A stretch of 64,000 nt of DNA from CAVQGZ01 sp964400785 (GTDB taxonomy: Bacteria > Actinomycetota > Actinomycetes > Jiangellales > Jiangellaceae): positions 1 through 64,000 of the forward strand of contig CAYNWB010000008.1 in assembly GCA_964400785.1 (NCBI GenBank), read 5' to 3'. Positions 17,667-33,755 of this stretch are shown here, piece by piece (within the stretch, counting starts at the first letter, position 1; each line of letters starts with the position of its first letter). The translations under genes and the position numbers were made by a program. The notes below the pieces were generated by a model that did not search any database, was not told where the DNA came from, and saw only the letters and a list, made by a program, of their open reading frames with translations.

Positions 17667-18563
17667 ATGACCGAGAACACCCCCGAGCAGCACGACGAGA
17701 CCACTGACGCGCAGCCCACAGCGCCCGTCCCCGACCCGTCGAGCCAGCAGCCGACCGCCGAGATCCCACCGGCCTACCAGCAGCCGGCCTACCAGCAGGC
17801 CGGGTACCAGCAGGCCGGGTACCAGCAGCCGGGGTACCAGCAGGCCGGCTACCCACAAGCGCAGTACCAGCAGCCGGGGTACCAGCAGCCCGGCTCTCCC
17901 TACGGCTACCCGCCGCCGGCCGCACCGCGCACCGACGACAAGGCCATCTGGGCCCTCGTGAGCTCCATCGCCGGCTTCATCCTGCTCCCGATCGTGCTGC
18001 ACGTCGTGGGCTGGGTGCTGGCCAACCAGTCGCTGCGCTCGATCCGCGAGTCGAACGGAGCCCTCGGCGGTGACGGCGTCGCCAAGACCGCACGCGTGCT
18101 GGGCATCGTCGGCGTCGTGCTGTACTCCATCGGCCTGGTGCTGCTGCTGGCCTTCCTCGCCATCGCGATCCCCCTCGGGCTGTTCGCGGCGAGCACGTCG
18201 GTCGACTCCGTGGAGTTCGGGGACGAGACCGTGCGCCCCGCCGTCGTCAGCGAGATCGACGGCCGATCCTTCAGCCACGACGCCGGTGAGATCACCTACG
18301 ACCTGACCGATGTCGAGTTCGGCGGCGAGACCGTCGACATGCAGGTGCAGCTCGGCGCCGGCACCCTGTCGATCGAGGTGCCCGACGACGTGACGGTGTC
18401 GGTGGACGCCCAGGTCGGCGCCGGCGAGATCGACGTCTTCGGGCAACGTACCGAGGGCGTCGGGCTGAGCCGCAGCAGCGACGACGCCGGCACCGACGAC
18501 GGTGGTTCCCTCGAGCTCGACCTCGAGGTCGCCGTCGGGGTGATCGAGGTCAGCCGCGGCTGA
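17667..18563 (+). CDS. DUF4190 membrane protein with YQQ-repeat N-terminus and toast-rack C-terminus
   Basis: A 298-residue protein with three parts. Residues about 30-80 are low-complexity repeats of AYQQP/GYQQA. Residues about 88-185 carry two membrane helices of the DUF4190 type (WALVSSIAGFILLPIVLHVV, then VGWVLANQSLRSIRES). The C-terminal region from about 190 resembles the PspC protein upstream (QLGAGTLSIEVPDD, AQVGAGEIDVFG). A clear GAGGAGA ribosome site precedes the ATG. A shorter DUF4190 paralogue without the C-terminal domain is at 30820-31224. Function unknown; an envelope-stress role is suggested only by context. Confidence 0.78.
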   Translation: MTENTPEQHDETTDAQPTAPVPDPSSQQPTAEIPPAYQQPAYQQAGYQQAGYQQPGYQQAGYPQAQYQQPGYQQPGSPYGYPPPAAPRTDDKAIWALVSSIAGFILLPIVLHVVGWVLANQSLRSIRESNGALGGDGVAKTARVLGIVGVVLYSIGLVLLLAFLAIAIPLGLFAASTSVDSVEFGDETVRPAVVSEIDGRSFSHDAGEITYDLTDVEFGGETVDMQVQLGAGTLSIEVPDDVTVSVDAQVGAGEIDVFGQRTEGVGLSRSSDDAGTDDGGSLELDLEVAVGVIEVSRG

Positions 18564-18569
18564 GGCGGG

Positions 18570-19181
18570 TCAGGTTCGGCGCTCGTCGGCCTGCCCGGGC
18601 TCGACCTCGTCGAGCACGAGCTCAGCCACGGACCGCATGCTCGTCCGCTTGTCCATGGCGGTGCGCTGGATCCACCCGAACGCGTCAGGCTCGCTCAGGC
18701 CGAACCTCTCGGTCAGGCGGGCCTTGGCGCGTTCGACCAGCTTGCGGGTCGCGAGTCGCTCCGCCAGGTCGGCCACGTCGGCCTCGAGCGCGGTGATCTC
18801 GGCGAAGCGTGACCGGGCGATCTCGATGGCCGGCACGAGGTCGGCGGGCGTGAAGGGCTTGACGACGTAGGCCATCGCCCCCGCGTCGCGGGCCCGCTCC
18901 ACCTGCTCGCGCTGCGAGTACGCCGTCACCATGACGACGGGCGCGATGCGCCCGTCCACGATGCGTTGCGCGGCGGTGATGCCGTCGATCACCGGCATGC
19001 GCACGTCGAGCAGCACGAGGTCGGGTCGCAGCTGCTCGGCGAGCTCCACCGCTCGCTCGCCGTCCCCGGCTTCACCGACGACGAGGTAGCCCTCCTCCTC
19101 GAGCATCTCGCGCAGGTCGAGGCGGATGAGCGCGTCGTCCTCGGCGATGACGACCCTGGGGGCGTCGTCGGGCGTGGTCAC
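18570..19181 (-). CDS. pdtaR: ANTAR-domain response regulator (PdtaR-like)
   Basis: A 203-residue regulator. The receiver domain is RVVIAEDDALIRLDLREM, with the acceptor Asp in LVLLDVRMPVIDG and Lys in YVVKPFTP. A coiled linker leads to an ANTAR RNA-binding domain (LVERAKARLTERFGLSEPDAF, then WIQRTAMDKRTSMRSVAE). ANTAR regulators bind paired hairpins in nascent RNA to prevent termination. The GTG at 19181 has GAGAGG 6 nt upstream and is preferred over a frame start at 19262, which would run into the tRNA gene. The cognate kinase (PdtaS type) is not in the window. Confidence 0.9.
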   Translation of the reverse strand: MTTPDDAPRVVIAEDDALIRLDLREMLEEEGYLVVGEAGDGERAVELAEQLRPDLVLLDVRMPVIDGITAAQRIVDGRIAPVVMVTAYSQREQVERARDAGAMAYVVKPFTPADLVPAIEIARSRFAEITALEADVADLAERLATRKLVERAKARLTERFGLSEPDAFGWIQRTAMDKRTSMRSVAELVLDEVEPGQADERRT

Positions 19182-19217
19182 GGTTGCCTCTCTCACCGGG
19201 ACCCTGCTCGGCCCCGT

Positions 19218-19223
19218 TACGCT
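19218..19223 (+). promoter_or_regulatory. -10 box of the tRNA-Leu promoter
   Basis: TACGCT lies 13 nt upstream of the mature tRNA 5' end, a usual distance for a tRNA promoter. I see no clear -35. Confidence 0.4.
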
Positions 19224-19236
19224 GGTACGGCACACG

Positions 19237-19320
19237 GCCGGGTTGATGGAACAGGCAGACATGGCGGTCTCAAAAACCGCTGCCCGCGAGGGCGTGCGGG
19301 TTCAAGTCCCGCACCCGGCA
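19237..19320 (+). tRNA. tRNA-Leu, anticodon CAA
   Basis: A cloverleaf can be drawn. The acceptor is GCCGGGT with ACCCGGC; the anticodon stem is GCGGT/ACCGC with loop CT-CAA-AA (anticodon at 19271-19273); the variable arm is long, as expected for leucine; and the T-arm is GCGGG-TTCAAGT-CCCGC. The discriminator is A. No CCA is encoded (ACC then G). It reads TTG codons. It lies between pdtaR and pyk, whose stop follows within 14 bp on the opposite strand. Confidence 0.95.
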
Positions 19321-19333
19321 CCGCCCGGCGAGT

Positions 19334-20791
19334 CTAGCCGTCGTGCACGGCTCCAGGGTTCTCCGGGATGACCCCCTCGACGGGGTCGCCGATGCGGTGC
19401 AGCCGCATGGTGTTGGTGGTGCCCGCGTGCCCCGGAGGGCTGCCCGACACCAGGACGATCAGATCGCCCTCCGCCGACAGGCCCGACTCGGTGAGCCGGT
19501 GGTCGACCAGCCGAACCGCCTCGTCGGTGTTGGGTGCGAGCTCGATGACGTAGGGCCGCACCCCCCAGACGAGGGCCAGCTGACGACGGGTCGACTCCAA
19601 GGGCGTGAAGGCCAGCATGGGGATGGGCGAGCGCAGACGGGCCAGCCGGCGGGCGGAGTCCCCGCTCTGGGTGAACGCAGCCAGGTACTGCGCGCCCATC
19701 AGCTCTCCGGTGTCGGCGGCGGCCAGGGTGATCGCGCCGCCACCGGTGCGCGGCTTGGTGGTGAGCTTCGGGATGCGCTCGAAGCCCTCCTCCTCGGTGG
19801 TCTCGATGATGTGGGCCATCGTGTTGACCGCCTCGATCGGGTAGTCCCCGATGCTGGTCTCCCCCGACAGCATGACGGCGTCCGCGCCGTCGAGGATCGC
19901 GTTCGCGACGTCGGAGGCCTCGGCCCGGGTGGGCCGGAAGCTCGTGATCATCGACTCGAGCATCTGCGTGGCGACGATCACCGGCTTGGCCCGACGGCGA
20001 GCCATCTCGACCGCACGCTTCTGCACCAGCGGCACCTCCCAGAGCGGCAGCTCCACGCCGAGGTCTCCGCGCGCCACCATGATGCCGTCGAACGCCATGA
20101 CGATGCGCTCGAGGTTCTGGATGGCCTGGGGCTTCTCCAGCTTGGCGATGACGGGCAGCCGGTAGCCGAACTCGTCCATGATCCGGTGCACGGGCTCGAT
20201 GTCGGAGGGGTCCCGGACGAACGAGAGCGCGACGAGGTCGACGCCGGTGCGCATGGCCCAGCGCAGGTCCTCCTCGTCCTTCTTGCTCAGCGCGGGCACG
20301 TTGACCGCGACACCGGGAAGGTTGATGCCCTTGTTGTTCGACACGTGCCCGCCCTCGACGACCACGGTGTTCACCCGGGGGCCCTCGACCGAGGTGACCT
20401 CGACGACGATCTTGCCGTCGTCGATGAGCAGGAGGTCCCCGGGTGAGGTGTCCTCGTCGAGGCCCTTGAAGGTGGTCGAGCACATCGTCGCGTCCCCGAC
20501 CACGTCCTCGGTGGTGATGGTGAACGCGTCCCCGGCCTCGAGCAGGTGGGGGCCGGCCGCGAAGGTGCCCAGCCTGATCTTGGGCCCCTGCAGGTCGGCG
20601 AGAATCGCCACCGGCCGCTCGAACTCCTCGGCCACCTCCCGCACGACCGCGTACCGGCGGTCGTGGTCGGCGTGGTTGCCGTGGCTCATGTTGAACCGGG
20701 CCACGTCCATGCCGGCGGTGACAAGCTCACGCACCTTCTCGACGGACTCGGTGGCTGGACCGAGGGTGCACACAATCTTGGCTCGACGCAC
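19334..20791 (-). CDS. pyk: pyruvate kinase
   Basis: A 485-residue glycolytic enzyme making pyruvate and ATP from phosphoenolpyruvate and ADP. It starts RRAKIVCTLGPAT and has FNMSHG, the catalytic LEKPQAIQNLE region (the usual Lys-Glu of the family), VARGDLGVELP, and ATQMLESMI. Length is normal. The GTG start at 20791 lies 6 nt after a TACGGT box, so the message may be leaderless. It neighbours pdtaR and gltD, a common actinobacterial order. Confidence 0.96.
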   Translation of the reverse strand: MRRAKIVCTLGPATESVEKVRELVTAGMDVARFNMSHGNHADHDRRYAVVREVAEEFERPVAILADLQGPKIRLGTFAAGPHLLEAGDAFTITTEDVVGDATMCSTTFKGLDEDTSPGDLLLIDDGKIVVEVTSVEGPRVNTVVVEGGHVSNNKGINLPGVAVNVPALSKKDEEDLRWAMRTGVDLVALSFVRDPSDIEPVHRIMDEFGYRLPVIAKLEKPQAIQNLERIVMAFDGIMVARGDLGVELPLWEVPLVQKRAVEMARRRAKPVIVATQMLESMITSFRPTRAEASDVANAILDGADAVMLSGETSIGDYPIEAVNTMAHIIETTEEEGFERIPKLTTKPRTGGGAITLAAADTGELMGAQYLAAFTQSGDSARRLARLRSPIPMLAFTPLESTRRQLALVWGVRPYVIELAPNTDEAVRLVDHRLTESGLSAEGDLIVLVSGSPPGHAGTTNTMRLHRIGDPVEGVIPENPGAVHDG

Positions 20792-20797
20792 GAGGCG

Positions 20798-20803
20798 ACC
20801 GTA
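20798..20803 (-). promoter_or_regulatory. -10 box of a probable leaderless pyk promoter
   Basis: TACGGT on the minus strand, 6 nt before the GTG start. Confidence 0.4.
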
Positions 20804-20846
20804 GTGGCTCCCGTGCCCCGCGGCGCGCTGTTCGGCCAGAGTTCAT

Positions 20847-20860
20847 GCGCCTGCAGGCGC
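20847..20860. terminator. short palindrome after gltD
   Basis: GCGCCTGCAGGCGC is a perfect 14-bp palindrome 5 bp beyond the gltD stop, between gltD and the pyk promoter. It is a weak candidate terminator because it lacks a loop and U-tract. Confidence 0.3.
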
Positions 20861-20865
20861 GAGGC

Positions 20866-26878
<6,013 letters not shown>

Positions 26879-27054
26879 GGAACACCTCTGCTGGACTCCG
26901 GGCAGCATCGCAGCTGCCGTACGGCACTAGTGGGCCCGAACTGCTGGGCGCACAAGGGACAGCGCTGGCCCTGGTGGCCGTCAGACTACCCGCCGCGACG
27001 CGCCGAGGAGGATCCGGCGGACGCCGCAGGCGGCGATCTGACTCGATCGGGGTG

Positions 27055-27795
27055 TCAGCCGGCGGCCTTGGCAGCCTCGATGGCGTCGAGCAGCGCCTGT
27101 GGCTCGAAGCTCGGCAGGTCGACCAGCTCGCCGTTGAGGAAGATCGTGGGCGTGCCGGTGACGCCGGCCTCGACCTGGGACGCGTTGACGTTGTCGACCC
27201 ATCCGTCGAAGTCACCGCCGTTCACGCACGACGCGAAGGAGTCGTCGGTGAGGCCGACCTGCGCACCGACCTCGATGAGCTGCTCGTTGGTGAACCCGGC
27301 ACCCGACTCGGCCCCCTGGACGGCGAACACGGCGTCGTAGAACTCGTGCGTGACGCCCTGGTCGATCGCGCAGCCGAAGGCGTTGGCGGCCAGGGTCGAC
27401 CCCCGGTTGATGAACGACAGCGGGTGGTAGACCACCTGCAGCTCGCCGGCCTCGACCTGCTCGTTGATGGTGGGCCCGAGGGCGTCGTTGAAGGTCTTGC
27501 AGGCAGGGCACGAGAAGTCGACCCACTCGTTCATCACCACGGGCGCACCGTCGTCGCCGTAGGGCGCCCCGCCGTCGGGCGCCTCGACGCCTGCGGGCAC
27601 GGCGGCGTTGTCACCGCCGCCGGACTGCGTCGACACGACGGCGACGGCGACCAGGGCGACCGCCGCCAGCACGGCCACCCCCACGAGCAGTCGCGTGCGA
27701 CGCTCGGAGGCCCGGGTGGCCGCCTCGCGCTCGGCCTTGAGCTGCTCGGCGCGCATGCGGCGCTCGTTCTGGCTGGGCTTCGACTTCGAGCTCAT
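27055..27795 (-). CDS. membrane-anchored DsbA-like thioredoxin-fold protein
   Basis: A 246-residue protein. A charged cytoplasmic N-terminus is followed by one membrane helix (about 36-54), a Gly/Asp-rich linker, and a DsbA/DSBA-like domain outside the membrane. The active site is CPAC (96-99, in WVDFSCPACK) and the cis-proline loop is TGTPTIFLNG. Two more cysteines (FGCAIDQG, ASCVNGG) could form a structural disulfide. It probably oxidises or isomerises secreted-protein disulfides. It follows trpA with 37 bp between; in many actinobacteria lgt sits at this junction but is absent here. Start ATG 27795 is inferred; a frame start at 27828 is unlikely. Confidence 0.88.
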   Translation of the reverse strand: MSSKSKPSQNERRMRAEQLKAEREAATRASERRTRLLVGVAVLAAVALVAVAVVSTQSGGGDNAAVPAGVEAPDGGAPYGDDGAPVVMNEWVDFSCPACKTFNDALGPTINEQVEAGELQVVYHPLSFINRGSTLAANAFGCAIDQGVTHEFYDAVFAVQGAESGAGFTNEQLIEVGAQVGLTDDSFASCVNGGDFDGWVDNVNASQVEAGVTGTPTIFLNGELVDLPSFEPQALLDAIEAAKAAG

Positions 27796-27832
27796 TGCCA
27801 CAGGGTAAGTGTTGGACGAGGCAACCACCGCC

Positions 27833-28650
27833 TCAGCGGCTGCGCACGCCCTCGGCGAGCTCTGCCACCAGGGCGGTCAGGGCGGCGGTGCCGGCCGCCG
27901 GGGTGGCCGCGTCCAGCAGGGCGCGCACCAGCGCGGACCCGACGATCACCCCGTCGGCGAACCGCGCGACCTCGGCCGCCTGGCCACGGGTGGAGACACC
28001 GAGCCCGACCCCGATCGGCAGGTCGGTGACCGCGCGAGTGCGGGTCACCAGGTGCTGTGCCGCCCCACCGACCTGGTCGCGGGCGCCGGTGACCCCCATC
28101 GTGGAGGCGGCGTAGACGAAACCGGTGCACGAGCGCGTCGTCAGGGCGAGGCGCTCGTCGGTGGACGAGGGGGCGACGAGGAAGATCGACGCCACCTCGT
28201 GCTGCGCCGCGGTCACCACCCAGTCGTGGCCCTCGTCGGGGATGAGGTCAGGGGTGATCACGCCGCACCCACCGGCCGCGCGCAGGTCGCGGGCGAACCG
28301 CTGCGCGCCGTAGCGCTCGATCGGGTTCCAGTAGCTCATCACCACCGCCGTGACGCCTCGGTCGGCCAGCGCGGCGACGGTGTGCAGCACGTCGGCCGTC
28401 CGGGTGCCGGCGCGCAGGGCGCCGTCCACGGCCTGCTGGATGACCGGACCGTCCATGAGCGGGTCGGAGTAGGGCAGCCCCACCTCCACCAGGTCGACAC
28501 CGGCGTCGACCATCGCGGCCATCGCGTCGACGGCGCCGGGGACGGACGGGTAGCCCGCCGGCAGGTACCCGACGAGAGCGGCGCGCCCTTGCGCGCTGCA
28601 CCGGGCGAAGACCTCGGCCACCGCGCCAGCGCCGGTGAGGGTGGGTGCGC

Positions 28651-28654
<4 letters not shown>
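27833..28654 (-). CDS. trpA: tryptophan synthase alpha chain
   Basis: A 273-residue TIM barrel that cleaves indole-3-glycerol phosphate to indole. The signature VDLVEVGLPYSDPLMDGPVI contains the catalytic Glu and Asp. Phosphate-binding segments include GVGLGVSTRGQ and GVIVGSAL. The GTG start overlaps the trpB stop by 4 bp, so alpha and beta subunits are coupled. It is the distal gene of trpCBA. Confidence 0.95.
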
Positions 28655-29879
<1,225 letters not shown>

Positions 29880-29883
<4 letters not shown>

Positions 29884-30716
29884 CGCGGCGTCCGCTGGCG
29901 CAGCGCCGGGTGGGCGCCGGCGGCGACCAGGTCGGCCACCGCAGCGGCGGGGTCGCTGCCGGTGGCGGAGCCTGCCACCAGCGACGTGCCCACCAGGACG
30001 ACGTCGGCCCCGGCCTGGGCCAGCTCGAACACGTCGTGCGGGCCCCGGATGCCCGACTCGGCCACTCGCACGACACCGTCCGGCACGAGGGGGGCGAGCG
30101 AGGCGAAGGTCGACAGGTCGACCCGCAGCGTCGTGAGGTCGCGGTTGTTGATGCCCAGCAGCGTGGCGCCGGCCAGCAGCGAGCGCTCCACCTCGAGGGC
30201 GGTGTGCGCCTCCACGAGCGGGGTGAGCCCGATCGACTGGGCTCGCTCGACCAGGCACACCAGGGCTTGCTGGTCGAGCACGGAGGCCATGAGCAGCACC
30301 ATGTCGGCACCGACCGCCCGAGCCTCCCAGAGCTGGTAGGACGAGATCACGAAGTCCTTGCGCAGCACCGGCACGTCCACGGCTGCGCGCACGGCGGCCA
30401 GGTCGCTCAGCGACCCGGAGAAGCGTCGCGACTCCGTCAGCACGCTGATCGCGGCGGCACCACCGGCGGCGTAGGACCGGGCGAGCTCGGCGGGGTCGCC
30501 GATGGGTGCCAGGGTGCCCGCCGACGGGCTGGCGCGCTTGACCTCGGCGATCACGCTGACGCCCGGCGCCCGGAACGTCGGCATCGGGTCCAGGGCACCG
30601 GGCATGCGCCGCGAGCGCTCCTTGAGCACCTCCAGCGGTACCTGCTGCTGCCGCAGCGCCAGGTCTTCGGCCACCCCGGCGACGATGTCAGCCAGCACTC
30701 CGTCGGGCCCGTTCAC
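29880..30716 (-). CDS. trpC: indole-3-glycerol phosphate synthase
   Basis: A 278-residue TIM barrel that closes the ring of CdRP to indole-3-glycerol phosphate. Family motifs are VIAEVKRASPSAG, VLRKDFVISSYQLWEARA, LGINNRDLTT, and VAESGIRG. The GTG at 30716 is preferred because a TACAGT box ends 7 nt upstream and the N-terminal helix VLADIVAGVAEDLALRQQQ follows; a GTG at 30725 would fall inside that box. It leads trpC-trpB-trpA, separated from trpE by about 5 kb of inserted genes. No TrpF or TrpD gene is in the window. Confidence 0.94.
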
Positions 30717-30723
30717 ACCGGTC

Positions 30724-30729
30724 ACTGTA
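30724..30729 (-). promoter_or_regulatory. -10 box of a probable leaderless trpC promoter
   Basis: TACAGT on the minus strand, 7 nt before the chosen GTG. It implies trpCBA has its own promoter. Confidence 0.45.
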
Positions 30730-30819
30730 GAGCGGTTCACGGCCAGGTCCGGCCACGGGTAGCGTGCGGAATCGGTGCAGGCACGCACGCCTGCGCCGAC
30801 CGAGAACGAGGAGACGGCC

Positions 30820-31224
30820 GTGTCGTCGCAGGACCCGTATCGCCCCGACCCGGACGTACCGGCGCCCGGCGGCTCGCCCTACCCCTACGGTGCCCCGACG
30901 CCGCCCTACGCGCCGGTGGCGGCCCCGACCGACGACAAGGCCGTGTGGGCGTTGGTGACGGCGATCGGCGGCTTCTTCGTGTGCCCGATCGTGCTGCACG
31001 TCGTCGGCTGGGTGCTGGCCAACCAGTCGCTGGCGACCATCCGCGCCTCCGCCGGCGCCGTCGGCGGTGAGGGCCTGGCCAAGGCCGCGCGCATCCTGTC
31101 GATCGTGGGACTCGTGTTCTACGGCGTACTCATCCTGCTCGGCGTGCTGCTGCTCGTGCTGGGGCTGGTGGCCGTGACGTCGACGGGCGAGCTGACCACG
31201 AGCGTCGGGGTGCTCGACACCTGA
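30820..31224 (+). CDS. DUF4190-type two-helix membrane protein
   Basis: A 134-residue protein. A Pro/Tyr-rich N-terminus (YRPDPDVPAPGG, then APTPPYAPV) precedes the DUF4190 helices (WALVTAIGGFFVCPIVLHV, then VGWVLANQSLATIRAS) and a second helix pair ending VLLLVLGLVAV. It is clearly paralogous to the middle of the protein at 17667-18563. The GTG start at 30820 has GAGGAGA about 6 nt upstream. It is divergent from trpC. Function unknown. Confidence 0.75.
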   Translation: MSSQDPYRPDPDVPAPGGSPYPYGAPTPPYAPVAAPTDDKAVWALVTAIGGFFVCPIVLHVVGWVLANQSLATIRASAGAVGGEGLAKAARILSIVGLVFYGVLILLGVLLLVLGLVAVTSTGELTTSVGVLDT

Positions 31225-31231
31225 CGGCCGC

Positions 31232-31663
31232 TCAACCACCGGGTGTGAGGGCCTCCATGCCGGGCAGGTTGCGCACCACCGCGTAGACCAGCGCGATCGT
31301 GGCCACCACCGCGATCGTGCGGCTCGACACGTCGAAGAACCTCGTCGGCCGCCCACGGGCCCGGCCCACCGTCCAGCGCGCCCACTCGGCCACGACGAGC
31401 GGGACGGCGAGCACGAGCAGCACGTTGAGGCCGAGCGCGGCCCCGACGTCGCCGGCGACCAGGGCGTCGAGGGCGCGCGTCCCACCGCAGAACGGGCACC
31501 ACAGGCCGGTGAGGGCCAGGAACGGGCACGGTGGCAGCACAGGCGTCTGCGACACGTCCAGCACCCGCACCAGCCCGAGGCCCACCGCTGCGGTCGCGCC
31601 GACTACCAACGGCGCGCGCAGCAGGCTGGCGCGGTCGACCTGAGCCGTCGCACCAGCAGCCAT
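31232..31663 (-). CDS. DUF2752 family membrane protein
   Basis: A 143-residue protein with three or four hydrophobic segments and the family motif CPFLALTGLWCPFCGGTRA, where the cysteine pattern C-P-F...C-P-F-C-G-G-T-R is diagnostic. Its biochemical role is not established. It converges on the DUF4190 gene (7 bp between stops) and follows the sensor-kinase gene at 31685 with 21 bp between. Confidence 0.85.
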   Translation of the reverse strand: MAAGATAQVDRASLLRAPLVVGATAAVGLGLVRVLDVSQTPVLPPCPFLALTGLWCPFCGGTRALDALVAGDVGAALGLNVLLVLAVPLVVAEWARWTVGRARGRPTRFFDVSSRTIAVVATIALVYAVVRNLPGMEALTPGG

Positions 31664-31684
31664 GACCGCGACAGTACCGAGTGC

Positions 31685-33055
31685 TCAGCCGGGTGGGGAC
31701 GTCGTCGCCGGCGGGAGCGTGACGGTGAAGGCGGCACCGCCCTCGGGCGCGTGGCCGGCGCGCACCTCTCCGCCCATGCGCTGCACCAGCCGCTCGACGA
31801 GGGCCAGCCCGATGCCCGACCCTCCCGGCCGGGTGCCCTCGTACCTGTCGCGCAGCACCCCGGCGTCGAACGCCACGGGCAGGTCGTCGTCGGCCAGCCC
31901 GGGACCGCCGTCGCGCACCTGCAGCACCGGCACACCGTCGGGCGCTGCTGTCGCGGCAAGAACCAGCGGCTGCCCGGACGGGGTCACCCGCAGGGCGTTG
32001 GCGACCAGCGCGTCGAGCACCTGTCGGGTGCGCAGCGGGTCGGCGAGGGCCGACACCGGTGTCGACGGCAGCTCCGTGCGCAGCAGAAGCCCCGCCTGCC
32101 GCGCGGGCTCGACCCAGGCCTGCGCGGCATCGGCCACCAGCGCCGCGACGTCGACGGGGACGACCTCGACGGCGAAGTCGTCCGCCTCTGACCGTGCGAG
32201 CGTGAGCAGGTCGCTCATCAGCGCGTCGAGCCGGGTCGCCTCGGCCAGGATCACCTCGCCCGCCCGCTGGGCCTGCGGCCCGTCGACGACGCCGTCGCAG
32301 AGCGCCTCGGCGTAGCCGCGCACGGCGGTGAGCGGGGTGCGTAGCTCGTGGCTGACCGAGAGCAGAAACCGGCGCTGGCGGCTCTCGCTGTGCTCGAGCG
32401 CGTCGGCCAGCCCGTTGAGCGCCTCGGCGACCTCGGCGACCTCGGCCGGGCCGTCCGGGTCGACGCGCAGCGACCGCTCGCCGCGGGAGAGTCGTCGGGC
32501 GGCGTCGCCGGTGTCCCGCAGCGGCCGGGCCAGGCGCCGGGCCACGACGGCTCCCGCGGCGACCGCCACCAGCAGCCCTGCGGCGAGGGCGACGACCAGG
32601 CGACGGAAGAACGGTGACGCCACCTCGTTGATCGCCGGCCCGGCCTGCGTCTGCAGCACCAGCACCACCTGGGAGCCCAGCGCCCGCGCCTCGACCAGGG
32701 TCGGCGTACCCGTCGTGCTGACCCCACCCGCCGAGCCCGTGGCGAGGGTGGCCTCGACGAGAGCGGGGGGCACCGTCGGTGGCAGCGGGTCGTTCGGACG
32801 CAGCAGCGAGGCGCGCACGTCGCGCCGGTCGAGCTCGGCGACGGCCGCCGTGAGCTCGTCCACGTCGACGGCGAACCGGCTCAGCAGCGCCGCGAACGCG
32901 TCGGCGTCGTCGGCGAGCTGGGCCTGGGCGGTGGACTGGGCCGACGAGCGCACCAAGGGCACGCTCACGACACCGACAGCCAGCACGCTCACGAGGGCGG
33001 TGAGCACCCCCAGCAGCACGAGCCGACCGGTGAGCGTGTCCCGCGGACCGGTCAT
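31685..33055 (-). CDS. sensor histidine kinase (HAMP, HisKA, HATPase)
   Basis: A 456-residue membrane kinase. Membrane helices are at about 12-34 and 152-172 with an extracytoplasmic sensor loop between, then HAMP (about 173-225), HisKA with phospho-accepting His236 in SVSHELRTPL, and HATPase with N-box Asn353 (VANALR) and G-box RDGGPGLAD (about 381-389). The start overlaps the regulator gene at 33052 by 4 bp (ATGA). The signal is unknown. The pair sits between trp genes without an obvious link. Confidence 0.93.
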   Translation of the reverse strand: MTGPRDTLTGRLVLLGVLTALVSVLAVGVVSVPLVRSSAQSTAQAQLADDADAFAALLSRFAVDVDELTAAVAELDRRDVRASLLRPNDPLPPTVPPALVEATLATGSAGGVSTTGTPTLVEARALGSQVVLVLQTQAGPAINEVASPFFRRLVVALAAGLLVAVAAGAVVARRLARPLRDTGDAARRLSRGERSLRVDPDGPAEVAEVAEALNGLADALEHSESRQRRFLLSVSHELRTPLTAVRGYAEALCDGVVDGPQAQRAGEVILAEATRLDALMSDLLTLARSEADDFAVEVVPVDVAALVADAAQAWVEPARQAGLLLRTELPSTPVSALADPLRTRQVLDALVANALRVTPSGQPLVLAATAAPDGVPVLQVRDGGPGLADDDLPVAFDAGVLRDRYEGTRPGGSGIGLALVERLVQRMGGEVRAGHAPEGGAAFTVTLPPATTSPPG

Positions 33056-33723
33056 CGGTCCAGGCCGTAGCCCACGCCGCGAACGGTGCGGATGCGCAGG
33101 GCGTCACCGAGCTTGGCCCGCACCTGGGCGACGTGGACGTCGACCGTGCGCGTGGTCACGGCCTCGCTGTAGCCCCACACCTCGCGCAGCAGCTGCTCGC
33201 GCGAGTAGACCCGGCCGGGGTTGCGCATGAGCTCGGCGAGCAGCTCGAACTCGGTCGGCGTGAGCTCCACGGGCGTGCCTGCGACGGTGACGCGACGTTG
33301 CGAGGTGCTCAGCTCGACGTCGCCGACGCTCACCACGTCCCGTCCGTCGTGCAGCCGCCCGCGGCGCAGCACGGCCCGTACACGGGCCACCAGCTCGCGT
33401 GGGGAGAACGGCTTCGTGAGGTAGTCGTCGGCTCCCATCTCGAGCCCGAGCACGCGGTCGACCTCCTCGTCCCGGGCGGTGACGACGATCACCGGGGTGT
33501 CGTCCCCGGACGCCCGCAGGCGGCGGACGACCTCGAGGCCGTCCATGCCGTGCAGGCCGACGTCGAGCACCACCGCGACCGGCGCCCGCTGCCGGACGGC
33601 CGCGAGAGCCTGCTCGCCCGAGGTGAGCACCTCGACGTCGAAGCCGTCGCGCTCGAGGTAGAGCCTTTCCAGATCGGCGATGGCGGACTCGTCCTCGACG
33701 ACGAGAACCAGCCCTCGAGACAC
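33052..33723 (-). CDS. OmpR/PhoB-family response regulator
   Basis: A 223-residue regulator. The receiver begins LVLVVEDESAIADLERLYL with acceptor Asp54 in VVLDVGLHGMDG and Lys in YLTKPFSP. The C-terminal winged helix is LTPTEFELLAELMRNPGRVYSREQ and ends VRGVGYGLD. I choose the GTG at 33723 immediately before the receiver; a GTG at 33735 is also in frame, and neither has a strong ribosome site. It is followed by its kinase gene with a 4-bp overlap, and preceded by the small membrane gene at 33756 with a 32-bp gap. Confidence 0.92.
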   Translation of the reverse strand: MSRGLVLVVEDESAIADLERLYLERDGFDVEVLTSGEQALAAVRQRAPVAVVLDVGLHGMDGLEVVRRLRASGDDTPVIVVTARDEEVDRVLGLEMGADDYLTKPFSPRELVARVRAVLRRGRLHDGRDVVSVGDVELSTSQRRVTVAGTPVELTPTEFELLAELMRNPGRVYSREQLLREVWGYSEAVTTRTVDVHVAQVRAKLGDALRIRTVRGVGYGLDR

Positions 33724-33755
33724 GGCGGAGGGCACGGCAGCGAGCGGTTCGCTCG

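Noticed and set aside
26879..27054. A small gene between gltB and the DsbA-like gene
   Set aside because: No frame with a ribosome site or recognisable protein; only short palindromes such as GCCGTACGGC near 26914.
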